Assembly (NCBI GenBank): GCA_013205155.1
Contig: JABMMT010000273.1
Location: 1 to 12,161 of the forward strand
Length of the DNA: 12,161 nucleotides
Origin: Betaproteobacteria bacterium
Lineage (GTDB): Bacteria > Pseudomonadota > Gammaproteobacteria > Burkholderiales > Burkholderiaceae
Reading direction: 5' to 3'
Under the pieces are notes generated by a model. The model saw only the letters and a program-made list of their open reading frames with translations. It did not search any database and had not been told where the DNA came from. Within the stretch, counting starts at the first letter, position 1. Each line of letters starts with the position of its first letter. Positions 1 to 6,823 of the stretch are shown here, piece after piece. The position numbers and the translations under genes are program-made.

Positions 1-539
1 ACCGAAGAGATGCCTTGTTCCAAGATATCGATCATGCTTACCATCCTTAGACGTCCAGGATGGGGGTCATGGGGGCCATCTCTGTATTCTACGATGCGAG
101 AATTGACGCGACTTTGGAGTAGGAACTGCATGTATTGATCCTGATCATCACGATCCATTTCGCCACCAGCATGTCGCTCATTTTGATATTGCTGGTAGAG
201 CTGGTAGTGCTCATCTTTGTAGCCTAAGTTCAAAACGTGTGCTTCCAGTCCAGCGTGTTTTTTTTGTGCACGGCGCTGACTACGAGTAGGGGAAAACTGA
301 TTCACTAAAATGCGGGTAGCAATACATGCCTTACATTGATCGCAATAAGGGCGGTAGGTATACAGACCACTTCTACGAAACCCGGCATTCAGTAGTTCAC
401 CATAAATATCAGCATGAATTAAGTGCGATGGGGTAGCCACCTGAGAACGCGCGAGGCGATTAGGCAGGTAGCTGCATTCATATGGTGCAGTGGCATAAAA
501 CTGGAGCGCTGTGAGGGGAAGTTCTTTTAGCTGGGTCAT
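1..539 (-). CDS. bpt: Bpt, aspartate/glutamate leucyltransferase (partial, N-terminal 179 codons)
   Basis: Bpt belongs to the ATE1-like family. It moves leucine from Leu-tRNA to proteins with an acidic N-terminal residue, marking them for ClpS/ClpAP degradation in the cytoplasm. I translated the strand by hand. The start is ATG at 539-537 (MTQLKELPLT) and the frame stays open to the left edge, so the C-terminal part (full-length members are about 240-250 residues) lies outside the window. Family blocks seen are FYATAPYECSYLP (14-26), RSQVATPSHLI (31-41), GFRRSG (53-58), TYRPYCDQCKAC (61-72), SQRR (87-90), RHAGGEMD (122-129) and MVSMIDILEQGISSV at the break. Cysteines 22, 66, 69 and 72 form the family's conserved Cys cluster. 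The start overlaps the aat stop as ATGA, so translation is probably coupled to Aat. I see no frameshift or damage. The family call is secure; the Asp/Glu-Leu specificity (rather than Arg transfer) is inferred from bacterial relatives. Confidence 0.95.
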   Translation of the reverse strand, partial: MTQLKELPLTALQFYATAPYECSYLPNRLARSQVATPSHLIHADIYGELLNAGFRRSGLYTYRPYCDQCKACIATRILVNQFSPTRSQRRAQKKHAGLEAHVLNLGYKDEHYQLYQQYQNERHAGGEMDRDDQDQYMQFLLQSRVNSRIVEYRDGPHDPHPGRLRMVSMIDILEQGISS

Positions 540-1273
540 AACCAGTAGTTCAAAATGTCTTTATTAAAGGCCCAAGGTTCTTCAATATTAGTTTGATTTA
601 GTGAAGTTTGCAGATTTACTAGAAATTGAGAGCGTGGGATTGGGGAAGCCCCCAGCGAACTTAAATGAGCGGTCTCTTGCTGGCAGTCAATCAGACGGAT
701 CTGATTTTGTAGGCACCAGGCACTTAATGCAGCCAAAGCGAATTTGGAGGCATTGCTTTCATCGCTAAACATAGATTCTCCAAAAACCATAGCCCCAAAG
801 GAAACGCAATAAAGTCCGCCGATCAGTTTTTCCCCATCAGTCACGGCAATACTGTGGGCATGGCCTTCCTCATGCAGCGCGGTATAGGCATCCATGATTT
901 CATGGGTGATCCAGGTGCCATCTTGATCTTTTCTATTGCTAGTTGCGCATGCTCGTACGACCGCGCTAAAGTCGGTATCTACCTGTATCTCTGATTGAGG
1001 ATCTTTACAAAAATGACGAATCTGCTTTTTGAGTGATTCGCTGCATTTGAAATTCTGGGGATCTAATACCATTCTAGGATCAGGTGACCACCATAAAACA
1101 GGCTGATTGTCTGAGTACCAGGGAAATATTCCAGATTGATATGCGCGTGTTAACTGACCAGGATAAATCCGCTCACTAACTGCGATTAAGCCAGGAACAC
1201 TCGGGTCTGGATCGATTTCAGTTAGTGGGTTAGGAAATGGGTCATGAGGACCTAGCCATTGAATCAGGCTCAT
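536..1273 (-). CDS. aat: Aat, leucyl/phenylalanyl-tRNA-protein transferase
   Basis: Aat transfers Leu or Phe from charged tRNA to proteins with N-terminal Lys or Arg, creating a primary N-degron recognised by ClpS. The 245-residue length fits the family, which runs slightly longer than the E. coli enzyme. Visible blocks are FPWY (50-53), WWSPDPR (61-67), TWIT (120-123), GGLYCVSFG (152-160), GESMFS (165-170) and IDCQ (195-198), followed by a SLGA segment. Glu166 and Gln198 correspond to the E. coli active-site pair Glu156/Gln188. The start ATG at 1273-1271 has only a poor ribosome binding site. It lies 7 bases past the Nudix stop, and a four-codon mini-ORF links the two. The stop TGA overlaps the bpt ATG, so the two N-degron transferases should be co-translated. 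No oddities in the protein. Confidence 0.97.
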   Translation of the reverse strand: MSLIQWLGPHDPFPNPLTEIDPDPSVPGLIAVSERIYPGQLTRAYQSGIFPWYSDNQPVLWWSPDPRMVLDPQNFKCSESLKKQIRHFCKDPQSEIQVDTDFSAVVRACATSNRKDQDGTWITHEIMDAYTALHEEGHAHSIAVTDGEKLIGGLYCVSFGAMVFGESMFSDESNASKFALAALSAWCLQNQIRLIDCQQETAHLSSLGASPIPRSQFLVNLQTSLNQTNIEEPWAFNKDILNYWL

Positions 1274-1280
1274 GCTTTAA

Positions 1281-1844
1281 TCATTGAATTTTTTCAGACG
1301 ACAAAACATCGCGACTACGAACATGAAATTCATTTCCAGATTCGAGTATACCTGCTGCACGATCTGCAAAAAACCATTCTAAGGTTTGCTTAACAGTGGG
1401 AAAGGCTAACTCATTCCATGGAATCTCGTGCTCATGAAAAAGAGCAACTTCTAAACTTTCTTCGCCAGCATAAAAACTAGGCTCAGTCATCGTAGCAAGA
1501 TAGAAGAGGTGCACTTGTTGCGCATGCGGAACATTTAGCAAGGAATAGAGCGGCCCAACTTGGACTATGGCGCCAGCTTCTTCAAACGTTTCTCGGGCAG
1601 CCCCAGCGCTGGTACTTTCGCCAAGCTCCATAAAGCCAGCAGGAAGCGTCCAATACCCATGACGCGGAGCAATGGCACGTCGACATAGCAATACTTGTTT
1701 GTCATACACTGGGATACAACCCACAACATTTCTGGGATTTTGATAATGAATACTGCCGCAGGCATCACATACAAAACGCTCGCGTGAATCATCAGCAGGA
1801 ATCTTTAAACTCACTGTGCTTGCGCAGTTTGGACAAAACTTCAT
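1281..1844 (-). CDS. Nudix hydrolase with N-terminal zinc ribbon
   Basis: A 187-residue cytoplasmic Nudix phosphohydrolase, expected to cleave a nucleoside diphosphate linked to another moiety (ADP-ribose, NAD(H), FAD or similar). Residues 1-35 form a zinc ribbon with C4-x2-C7 and C26-x2-C29. The Nudix box spans about 70-92: Gly70, Glu76, Arg84-Glu85, Glu88-Glu89 and Gly91. A threonine (Thr86) stands where most members have an aliphatic residue. The preceding GYWTLPAGF is typical of the fold. The SQPWPFPxS signature of NudC-type NADH pyrophosphatases is not present downstream of the box, so I do not call it nudC; it looks more like the ADP-ribose/YjhB-type zinc-ribbon group. The start ATG at 1844-1842 has a modest AGAAAG upstream and lies only 9 bases beyond the pabBC stop, so it belongs to the same transcript as pabBC and aat. 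The substrate cannot be read from sequence. Confidence 0.9.
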   Translation of the reverse strand: MKFCPNCASTVSLKIPADDSRERFVCDACGSIHYQNPRNVVGCIPVYDKQVLLCRRAIAPRHGYWTLPAGFMELGESTSAGAARETFEEAGAIVQVGPLYSLLNVPHAQQVHLFYLATMTEPSFYAGEESLEVALFHEHEIPWNELAFPTVKQTLEWFFADRAAGILESGNEFHVRSRDVLSSEKIQ

Positions 1845-1853
1845 GGCAACTTT

Positions 1854-3674
1854 CTAAAAATAGGCTTTGATAGCCCCACGCAGGGCATTACTAAGAATAA
1901 TCTCACTTGCCATTGAAACATCTTTAATAGTCAGGTTAGCTTCACGGGCATTCATTTGAGGATCAGCCAGGAGTACAACTCGCATGACGCCAGGAAGAAG
2001 ACCAGCAGTCAATGGAGGGGTCAGCCATTCAGTGCTATTAAGGGGCTTGATAAAAACGCTTGTTCTACCACCTTCAGTCACAAAGCCTTGCTCATTTGTA
2101 AAGAGCGCATCAAAGCCACCTAACTTCACTGCCGCTTGCCAGGCTTGATCGTAAATATGGCGCTGGCTTACCTTATGTTGTAACAGGGGATCCCCAGAAA
2201 ACATGACGCCGTCACTAGGCAGAATATCTTTAGCCCAAAATATTTTCACCGTTTGATCAATAGGCTCCAAAAGACCCGAAGTACAACTGAGCTGACCATT
2301 GTTCGCAAGATCTAGGCGCAGTCGAAAGGATTGACTGTGGTCTAAGCTCGCACTGAGATTGCATACAGAGGATTGAGCATCTTGGCGATTAAATCGAATG
2401 CCCAAGGATGCGGCTGAGTATTCCATTCGATCAAGATGAGCCGCCAATCGTTGCGGAAGCCCTTGTATGACAGCAATCGTTTCAAATAGACCAGTTGCGC
2501 TAGGAAGACTTTTTAAGAATGCAGACTTGATCTGGCATTCTTCCCATTCTTGAGTGGCATCAGAATCAATCGTAATACCCGCACCGACACCAAGAGTGAA
2601 TTGGCTTGCATGAGATTGTGCATTCTCTTCAATTTCGACTGTGCGAATCGGAACGCTAAAAGCAAAATCGCCATTTGGATCAAGCCAACCTAAGGCGCCA
2701 CAATAATACCCGCGATCAAAGGGCTCAAGCTTTTGAATAATTTCCATGCTGCGCTTTTTGGGTGCCCCCGTCACTGACCCACAGGGAAACACTGCATTGA
2801 ATACCTCATGCAAGCTCGTGTGAGGCTTGATTTCTCCCTCTACGGTAGAGGTCATCTGCAATACATCTCCGTGCCTAGCTACTTCAAATAAATTGGGAAC
2901 TTTTACTGTTCCCGGCAGAGAAATTCGACTCAGATCATTGCGTAGTAAATCCACAATCATGACGTTTTCAGCTTGATTCTTAGGATCTTCTGAAAGAGCA
3001 CTTGCGCCTACCGAAAGGGCATTCGCAGTTCCTTTCATTGGCATTGCTTTTAATATCGCAGCAGCCTTTTGAATGAAGAGCTCTGGTGATTGCGAGAGGA
3101 TGTACTGATTACTTTGTTCTAGGTAGGCGCCAAACCGTCCTGGTTGACGCTCTCGCAATCTACTATAAAGAGCTAAAGGAGAGCCATATGTTTTACCAGT
3201 AATGCGATAGGTATGATTAATCTGGTAAGTATCACCACTACGAATATATTCTTGAATGCGGGCAATATCGGCAGAAAACTGCGCTTGATCTATCGATTCA
3301 TGTACATCAAGAACACCAGCAATCTGATCATCAGAGCTTGACTGGTTTAGCTGATCTGTAATGAGTGCATCAACTTGATCTTTAGATAGTTTTTGATAGT
3401 CCATAAAAGACCACGCCTGCATGATTGGGTGAGCATGGTTAGTAGAACGGGCTGGTAAGTGATGTATGAGTTTCCCCAGTTCATAAGAAAAAACAGCAAT
3501 CAGATAATGACCTTTATCTAGCGCCGCAGTTAATTCTGCTAAACAGTTGTTGATAGCAAGCTGATCTTGCGCAGCATTATCGCTAGGAAGAATGCACCAT
3601 GTTTGTAGAGGTGAGTCGTATAAACGACTAGTGGGCTGCGCAGAGCTGCTATGTGCATCATCAAGCAGAATCAT
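1854..3674 (-). CDS. pabBC: PabB-PabC fusion: aminodeoxychorismate synthase component I / 4-amino-4-deoxychorismate lyase
   Basis: A 606-residue bifunctional enzyme for the p-aminobenzoate branch of folate synthesis. Residues 1 to about 390 are the chorismate-binding PabB domain, which adds ammonia to chorismate to make 4-amino-4-deoxychorismate. Blocks are SGDTYQINHTYRI (146-158), SPELFI (196-201), MKGT (213-216), AENVMIVDLLRNDL (235-248), GSVTGAPKKRSMEII (299-313) and GVGAGITIDSD (362-372). Lys214 matches the Lys of the PIKGT motif that distinguishes PabB from TrpE. Residues from about 395 are a PLP fold-type IV lyase releasing pyruvate and p-aminobenzoate. It has LFETIAV (396-402), Lys501 as the probable PLP lysine, EGGRTSVF (534-541) and TPPLTAGLLPGVMR (552-565). 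The glutaminase subunit PabA is not encoded in the window. The start ATG at 3674-3672 lacks a clear ribosome binding site and lies 31 bases after the cyclophilin gene, whose transcript it probably shares. Confidence 0.93.
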   Translation of the reverse strand: MILLDDAHSSSAQPTSRLYDSPLQTWCILPSDNAAQDQLAINNCLAELTAALDKGHYLIAVFSYELGKLIHHLPARSTNHAHPIMQAWSFMDYQKLSKDQVDALITDQLNQSSSDDQIAGVLDVHESIDQAQFSADIARIQEYIRSGDTYQINHTYRITGKTYGSPLALYSRLRERQPGRFGAYLEQSNQYILSQSPELFIQKAAAILKAMPMKGTANALSVGASALSEDPKNQAENVMIVDLLRNDLSRISLPGTVKVPNLFEVARHGDVLQMTSTVEGEIKPHTSLHEVFNAVFPCGSVTGAPKKRSMEIIQKLEPFDRGYYCGALGWLDPNGDFAFSVPIRTVEIEENAQSHASQFTLGVGAGITIDSDATQEWEECQIKSAFLKSLPSATGLFETIAVIQGLPQRLAAHLDRMEYSAASLGIRFNRQDAQSSVCNLSASLDHSQSFRLRLDLANNGQLSCTSGLLEPIDQTVKIFWAKDILPSDGVMFSGDPLLQHKVSQRHIYDQAWQAAVKLGGFDALFTNEQGFVTEGGRTSVFIKPLNSTEWLTPPLTAGLLPGVMRVVLLADPQMNAREANLTIKDVSMASEIILSNALRGAIKAYF

Positions 3675-3705
3675 AGCCAGCAGCTCTAGTGGGTTCTAAG
3701 AAGAC

Positions 3706-4281
3706 TTATTTAAGCAGTGTGGCTGATTCAATCGTTACTGTTTTAGCGGGCACATCAGCCATGCGACCCATGCGGGGAGCAGAGGCCACCATGGTCGGTA
3801 CCTTACGAATAGCATCGATGGTTTGGGTACCAGAAATGACTTTGCCAAAAACGGTATAGCCATTACCCATTGCATTAGGAAAATCTAAGGCCTGATTGTC
3901 TTTAACATTGATAAAGAATTGGGCGGTAGCAGAGTCAGGATCGGAAGTGCGCGCCATTGCAATCGTGTAGTTATTGTTCTTAAGGCCATTGTTGGCCTCA
4001 GAGACGACTGGTGAGTCGGTTGACTTTTGTGTCAAGTCAGCAGTAAACCCACCACCTTGAATCATAAAGCCATCAATCACGCGATGGAAAATGGTGCCAT
4101 TATAAAAACCATTTTTTACATAATTTAAAAAGTTCGCTGTAGTTTTGGGTGCTTTATCTGCATCGAGCTCCACTACAAAATTACCCATCGTGGTTTTGAA
4201 TTCAACTTTAGGACCCGCAAAAGCTGCTTGGCTAGTAAGACATATGAAGATCAGAGCAAGACTGGCAAAAAACTGACGCAT
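3706..4281 (-). CDS. ppiA: Periplasmic peptidyl-prolyl cis-trans isomerase, cyclophilin type (PpiA-like)
   Basis: A 191-residue cyclophilin that accelerates Xaa-Pro isomerisation during folding of exported proteins. The N-terminus is a clean Sec signal peptide: an Arg at position 2, a hydrophobic core (about 4-17) and probable cleavage after Ala22 in AFA|GP, which places the mature protein in the periplasm. The cyclophilin core contains FHRVIDGFMIQGGGF (65-79), with Arg67 and Gln75 matching the human CypA catalytic Arg55 and Gln63, then QFFINVKDN (121-129) and YTVFGKVISG (142-151). The Trp that binds cyclosporin in CypA is replaced (QALDF, 130-134), as in other bacterial cyclophilins. The start is well supported by AAGGAGAAG ending 2 bases before the ATG, with GGAG about 6 bases away. 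It is the first gene after a 62-base gap and probably starts its own transcript leading into pabBC. The symbol follows the periplasmic E. coli homologue. Confidence 0.93.
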   Translation of the reverse strand: MRQFFASLALIFICLTSQAAFAGPKVEFKTTMGNFVVELDADKAPKTTANFLNYVKNGFYNGTIFHRVIDGFMIQGGGFTADLTQKSTDSPVVSEANNGLKNNNYTIAMARTSDPDSATAQFFINVKDNQALDFPNAMGNGYTVFGKVISGTQTIDAIRKVPTMVASAPRMGRMADVPAKTVTIESATLLK

Positions 4282-4347
4282 AACTTCTCCTTAAATAAAT
4301 GAAACGTATATCTATATTGTATTGTGCTACTGAAATCATTTTTTCAA
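4282..4347 (-). promoter_or_regulatory. AT-rich gap upstream of the cyclophilin gene, possible promoter
   Basis: This is the widest gap inside the minus-strand run, 62 bases between the isomerase stop and the cyclophilin start, and it is strongly A/T-rich. A TTGAAA hexamer at 4347-4342 could serve as a -35 element. About 20 bases further on are TACAAT and an overlapping TATAGA, but the spacing from TTGAAA is longer than the ideal 17 and no pairing is convincing. A promoter here is therefore an inference from position, base composition and the independent ribosome binding site. No hairpin terminator for the upstream genes was seen. Confidence 0.35.
4284..4292 (-). promoter_or_regulatory. Strong Shine-Dalgarno of the cyclophilin gene
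   Basis: Read on the minus strand this is AAGGAGAAG, a near-consensus anti-16S match just upstream of the ATG at 4281. It is the strongest ribosome binding site I noticed on the minus strand, where most genes rely on stop/start overlap. It fixes the cyclophilin start and fits a gene translated independently of its upstream neighbour. Confidence 0.85.
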
Positions 4348-4970
4348 AGTAAACCATTTGGCACCTTGCCGGCATAGGCATAAGAAGCCTCCTCAAACAT
4401 GCCGGGCCTGGCAAGATAGTCTAATGTCCAATCAATGGTGTCTACACCCCAGAAGCAGCGATGATTGACTATCAAAGCAGGCACCCCAAAAGCACCATCA
4501 AGCTTGGCCTGATTTGTATTTGCGACTAAGCGCTCTTTAATCTCAAGGCTATCAGGTTTCGGCATATCAGCAGCAAAGCCTAAATAGATGCAAAATTCTG
4601 ACCAAGACAGACTGGGATCTTTGCCTTCGACCCAAATGTAATCAAATGCTTTCTCAACCATCTCCCAGCTAGCCTGCTGCTCTAATAGCAGGCGCTGCGG
4701 TGCTACTGTTATAAATGGGTGATGCTCTGGAAAGCGAAACGGAATACCTAATTTTTCTGCTTGCCATATACAAAACTGATAGAAATGGGGTCGCTTGACA
4801 GCAACTTCTCCAGGACCCTTGTTATTAGTGGCTCGCAGTAATCCACCCAATAAAACCGGCACTGGAGTGATATCGAGTTTAGATTCCAGACGCTGTCGTT
4901 GCTTAATATAAAAGTAAGCAAATGGAGAAATAATGTCGTAATAAAAAGTAGCGGCTACTTTTGAACTCAT
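4344..4970 (-). CDS. DsbA/GST-kappa-fold protein, 2-hydroxychromene-2-carboxylate isomerase family
   Basis: A 208-residue cytoplasmic protein of the thioredoxin-like DsbA/kappa-GST superfamily; 2-hydroxychromene-2-carboxylate isomerase is the named member. The N-terminal FYYDIISPFAYF (9-20) puts Ser15 where DsbA has its first active-site Cys and where the isomerase has its glutathione-contacting serine. No CxxC is present at this position, so it is not a disulfide oxidase. An FGVPALIV block (161-168) supplies the cis-proline loop and FWGVDTIDW (173-181) is the typical C-terminal signature. The family uses glutathione, classically in naphthalene breakdown, but no ring-cleavage genes are nearby, so the true substrate is unknown. 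Its ATG overlaps the rarA stop as ATGA and no real ribosome binding site is seen, so it should be translated together with RarA. Alternative reading: a generic glutathione-dependent isomerase or oxidoreductase. Confidence 0.88.
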   Translation of the reverse strand: MSSKVAATFYYDIISPFAYFYIKQRQRLESKLDITPVPVLLGGLLRATNNKGPGEVAVKRPHFYQFCIWQAEKLGIPFRFPEHHPFITVAPQRLLLEQQASWEMVEKAFDYIWVEGKDPSLSWSEFCIYLGFAADMPKPDSLEIKERLVANTNQAKLDGAFGVPALIVNHRCFWGVDTIDWTLDYLARPGMFEEASYAYAGKVPNGLL

Positions 4971-6280
4971 TTCTTTTTCGCCTCTTGGTCTAGATTAAGT
5001 AAAAAAGCCATCTTCTCGCTGATTTGGGTTTCAAGTCCGCGTTGTACCGGCTCATACCAATGAGGTTGAGCCATGCCTTCGGGTAAATAGGATTCACCGG
5101 CAGCATAAGCATGGGGTTCATCATGGGCGTAACGATATTCTTTGCCATGCCCAAGGTCTTTCATGAGCTTTGTGGGGGCATTACGTAAATGATTGGGAAC
5201 TGGTTTAGATTGATCCTGAGCGACATAAGCTCTTGCAGCATTAAATGCCTTGTAGCTGGCATTGCTTTTAGATGCTACCGCTAAATACACTACTGCTTGA
5301 CCTAAAGCCAGTTCGCCTTCAGGAGAGCCGAGTCTTTCATAAGTGAGTGCAGCATCATTAGCTAATTGCATTGCCCTAGGATCTGCTAAGCCAATATCTT
5401 CCCATGCCATACGAACAATCCGACGGGATAAATAACGAGGATCTACACCACCGTCCAACATCCGACAGAGCCAATAAAGAGCAGCGTCTGGATGAGAGCC
5501 TCTGACAGACTTATGCAGCGCTGAGATCTGGTCATAAAACTGATCTCCCCCTTTGTCAAAGCGACGGGCTTGAGTCGAAAGGGCATTCTCGATAAAGGCT
5601 TGATCGATGATCTTGCCACTAGCACTAGGATTGCTGGTGGCATTATGGATTTGCTCAAGCAAATTCAGAAGGCGGCGAGCATCACCATCAGCATGGGCAA
5701 TCAGCCTGTCAATTGCATTGTCTTCAAATTGGAGATCAGGCATAGCAAGTTCGCGTGCACGAATCAATAACTCCTTCAGCTCAGCGGCGCTGAGAGACTT
5801 TAAGACATACACTTGAGCTCGCGATAGCAGTGCGGAGTTCACCTCAAATGAAGGATTCTCAGTCGTAGCGCCAATAAAGGTAAACAAGCCTGACTCAACA
5901 TGAGGTAACAGGGCATCTTGTTGGCTTTTATTAAAACGATGAATTTCATCTACAAATAAGATGGTTTGTTTTCCATACTGAGCCATATTCTGCTGTGCTT
6001 GCTCAATCGCTTCGCGGATTTCTTTGACACCGGCTAATACAGCAGAGATGGCAATGAACTCTCGATCAAATGCTTTTGCAGAAAGACGTGCCAAAGTCGT
6101 TTTTCCAACGCCAGGTGGCCCCCATAAAATCATCGAGTGGGGCTTGCCAGATGCAAATGCAAGATTGAGGGGCTTGCCACTAGCCAATAGATGGGTTTGC
6201 CCAATCACTTCTTCAATTGTTTTGGGGCGCAGCGCTTCCGCCAATGGAGGCGGGGGAGTGCTATCAAATAAGCTACTCAT
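4967..6280 (-). CDS. rarA: RarA (MgsA), replication-associated recombination AAA+ ATPase
   Basis: A 437-residue AAA+ protein related to clamp-loader subunits and RuvB. It acts at stalled replication forks and gaps on single-stranded DNA ends. Walker A is GPPGVGKTT (54-62), Walker B is ILFVDE (107-112), the sensor-1 region is GATTENPSFE (137-146) and Arg154 in LLSRAQVY is the likely arginine finger. The C-terminal half carries the family tetramerisation domain (HKSVRGSHPDAALYW; PRYLSRRIVRMAWEDIGLADP; later the HLRNAPTKLMK region). The N-terminus MSSLFDSTPPPPLAEALRP has the short Leu-Phe plus PLAxRxRP layout seen in RarA proteins. It starts 6 bases after the DUF3429 stop without a ribosome binding site and ends overlapping the isomerase start. 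I see no lolA or serS beside it, although these are the neighbours I would expect from many proteobacteria. Confidence 0.97.
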   Translation of the reverse strand: MSSLFDSTPPPPLAEALRPKTIEEVIGQTHLLASGKPLNLAFASGKPHSMILWGPPGVGKTTLARLSAKAFDREFIAISAVLAGVKEIREAIEQAQQNMAQYGKQTILFVDEIHRFNKSQQDALLPHVESGLFTFIGATTENPSFEVNSALLSRAQVYVLKSLSAAELKELLIRARELAMPDLQFEDNAIDRLIAHADGDARRLLNLLEQIHNATSNPSASGKIIDQAFIENALSTQARRFDKGGDQFYDQISALHKSVRGSHPDAALYWLCRMLDGGVDPRYLSRRIVRMAWEDIGLADPRAMQLANDAALTYERLGSPEGELALGQAVVYLAVASKSNASYKAFNAARAYVAQDQSKPVPNHLRNAPTKLMKDLGHGKEYRYAHDEPHAYAAGESYLPEGMAQPHWYEPVQRGLETQISEKMAFLLNLDQEAKKK

Positions 6281-6286
6281 GAAAAA

Positions 6287-6766
6287 TCATGCTTGAACAA
6301 ATAGAATGACTAGGGCCGCCCAAACAAGACAAGCTGAAGCAATATAGGTCAAGCGATTACGCATAGTCATAAATGCTTGACGTGCTTCATCACTAGAAAA
6401 ATAATATTGATAAGTATTTTGATCAATATTGCGCTGGATGATTAAAGTAGAGGCGAGAATCACTAGTCCAACAGGGATGTAAATATTGAGGGCTAACCAT
6501 GCCACTAGAGCTGGAATGACACCCCAAATCCAAGCATTGCGATCCTCCCAGCGGTCACCAGGAGGGGCTTCGCCAAGGGTATGCAAGTTAGCACCCCAGT
6601 GTAGGGCGCCCATAAATGAAGTGATCACTGCCCCATATCCTGCCAGAGATTCAGCGCTGAGGTAATTTAATGGAGTTGGCGCCAATTGCACTAGTAAGGC
6701 TAAACCAATAAAGGGAATCAATCCTGCATAAGCTAATTTAAGGAGAAGCGGGGGAAGTGGGTTCAC
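6287..6766 (-). CDS. DUF3429 family inner-membrane protein (GTG start)
   Basis: A 159-residue hydrophobic protein that I recognise as DUF3429 (TMEM69-like) from SFMGALHWGANL (50-61), WIWGVIPALVAWLAL (79-93) and the overall layout; its function is not established. I see about five membrane segments near residues 9-28, 39-58, 78-95, 96-110 and 138-157. A polar loop rich in Asp/Arg/Trp lies at 66-77 and a charged loop at 111-137. The start codon is GTG at 6766-6764. The frame is open further upstream but offers no ATG, and no good ribosome binding site precedes the GTG, so the exact start is uncertain by a few residues. It lies 51 bases downstream of the dehydrogenase gene and its stop (inside ATGA) sits 6 bases before rarA, so it is likely co-transcribed with RarA. 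Confidence 0.85.
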   Translation of the reverse strand: MNPLPPLLLKLAYAGLIPFIGLALLVQLAPTPLNYLSAESLAGYGAVITSFMGALHWGANLHTLGEAPPGDRWEDRNAWIWGVIPALVAWLALNIYIPVGLVILASTLIIQRNIDQNTYQYYFSSDEARQAFMTMRNRLTYIASACLVWAALVILFVQA

Positions 6767-6805
6767 AAGGACGTCTATTCTGGATAAGGTTTTAATGAAT
6801 AAAAA

Positions 6806-6823
6806 AAGTTATTTAAATTACTT
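6806..6823 (-). terminator. AT-rich imperfect palindrome with T-run after the dehydrogenase gene
   Basis: On the minus strand the end of the dehydrogenase gene runs into an 18-base imperfect palindrome, AAGTAATTTAAATAACTT, with one A-A mismatch pair, followed directly by more T residues. It could act as a weak intrinsic terminator or be an AT-rich operator/promoter element for DUF3429-rarA. The stem has only two G-C pairs, so it would be unstable; the call is tentative. Confidence 0.25.

Noticed and set aside
1565..1792. A 75-codon minus-strand frame inside the Nudix gene
   Set aside because: It overlaps the zinc ribbon and Nudix box in another frame; the Nudix protein is clearly the real product.
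1281..1844. Calling the Nudix gene nudC
   Set aside because: The NudC-specific motif after the Nudix box is not present.
4344..4970. Naphthalene or aromatic degradation function for the isomerase
   Set aside because: Only the family name suggests it; there are no dioxygenase, aldolase or other pathway genes around it.
5570..5816. Two overlapping plus-strand open frames opposite rarA
   Set aside because: Antisense to conserved RarA sequence, no ribosome binding site and no domain.
6024..6296. A 90-codon plus-strand open frame opposite the start of rarA
   Set aside because: It is antisense to the conserved Walker A region of RarA, has a composition typical of a reverse-frame shadow and shows no recognisable domain.
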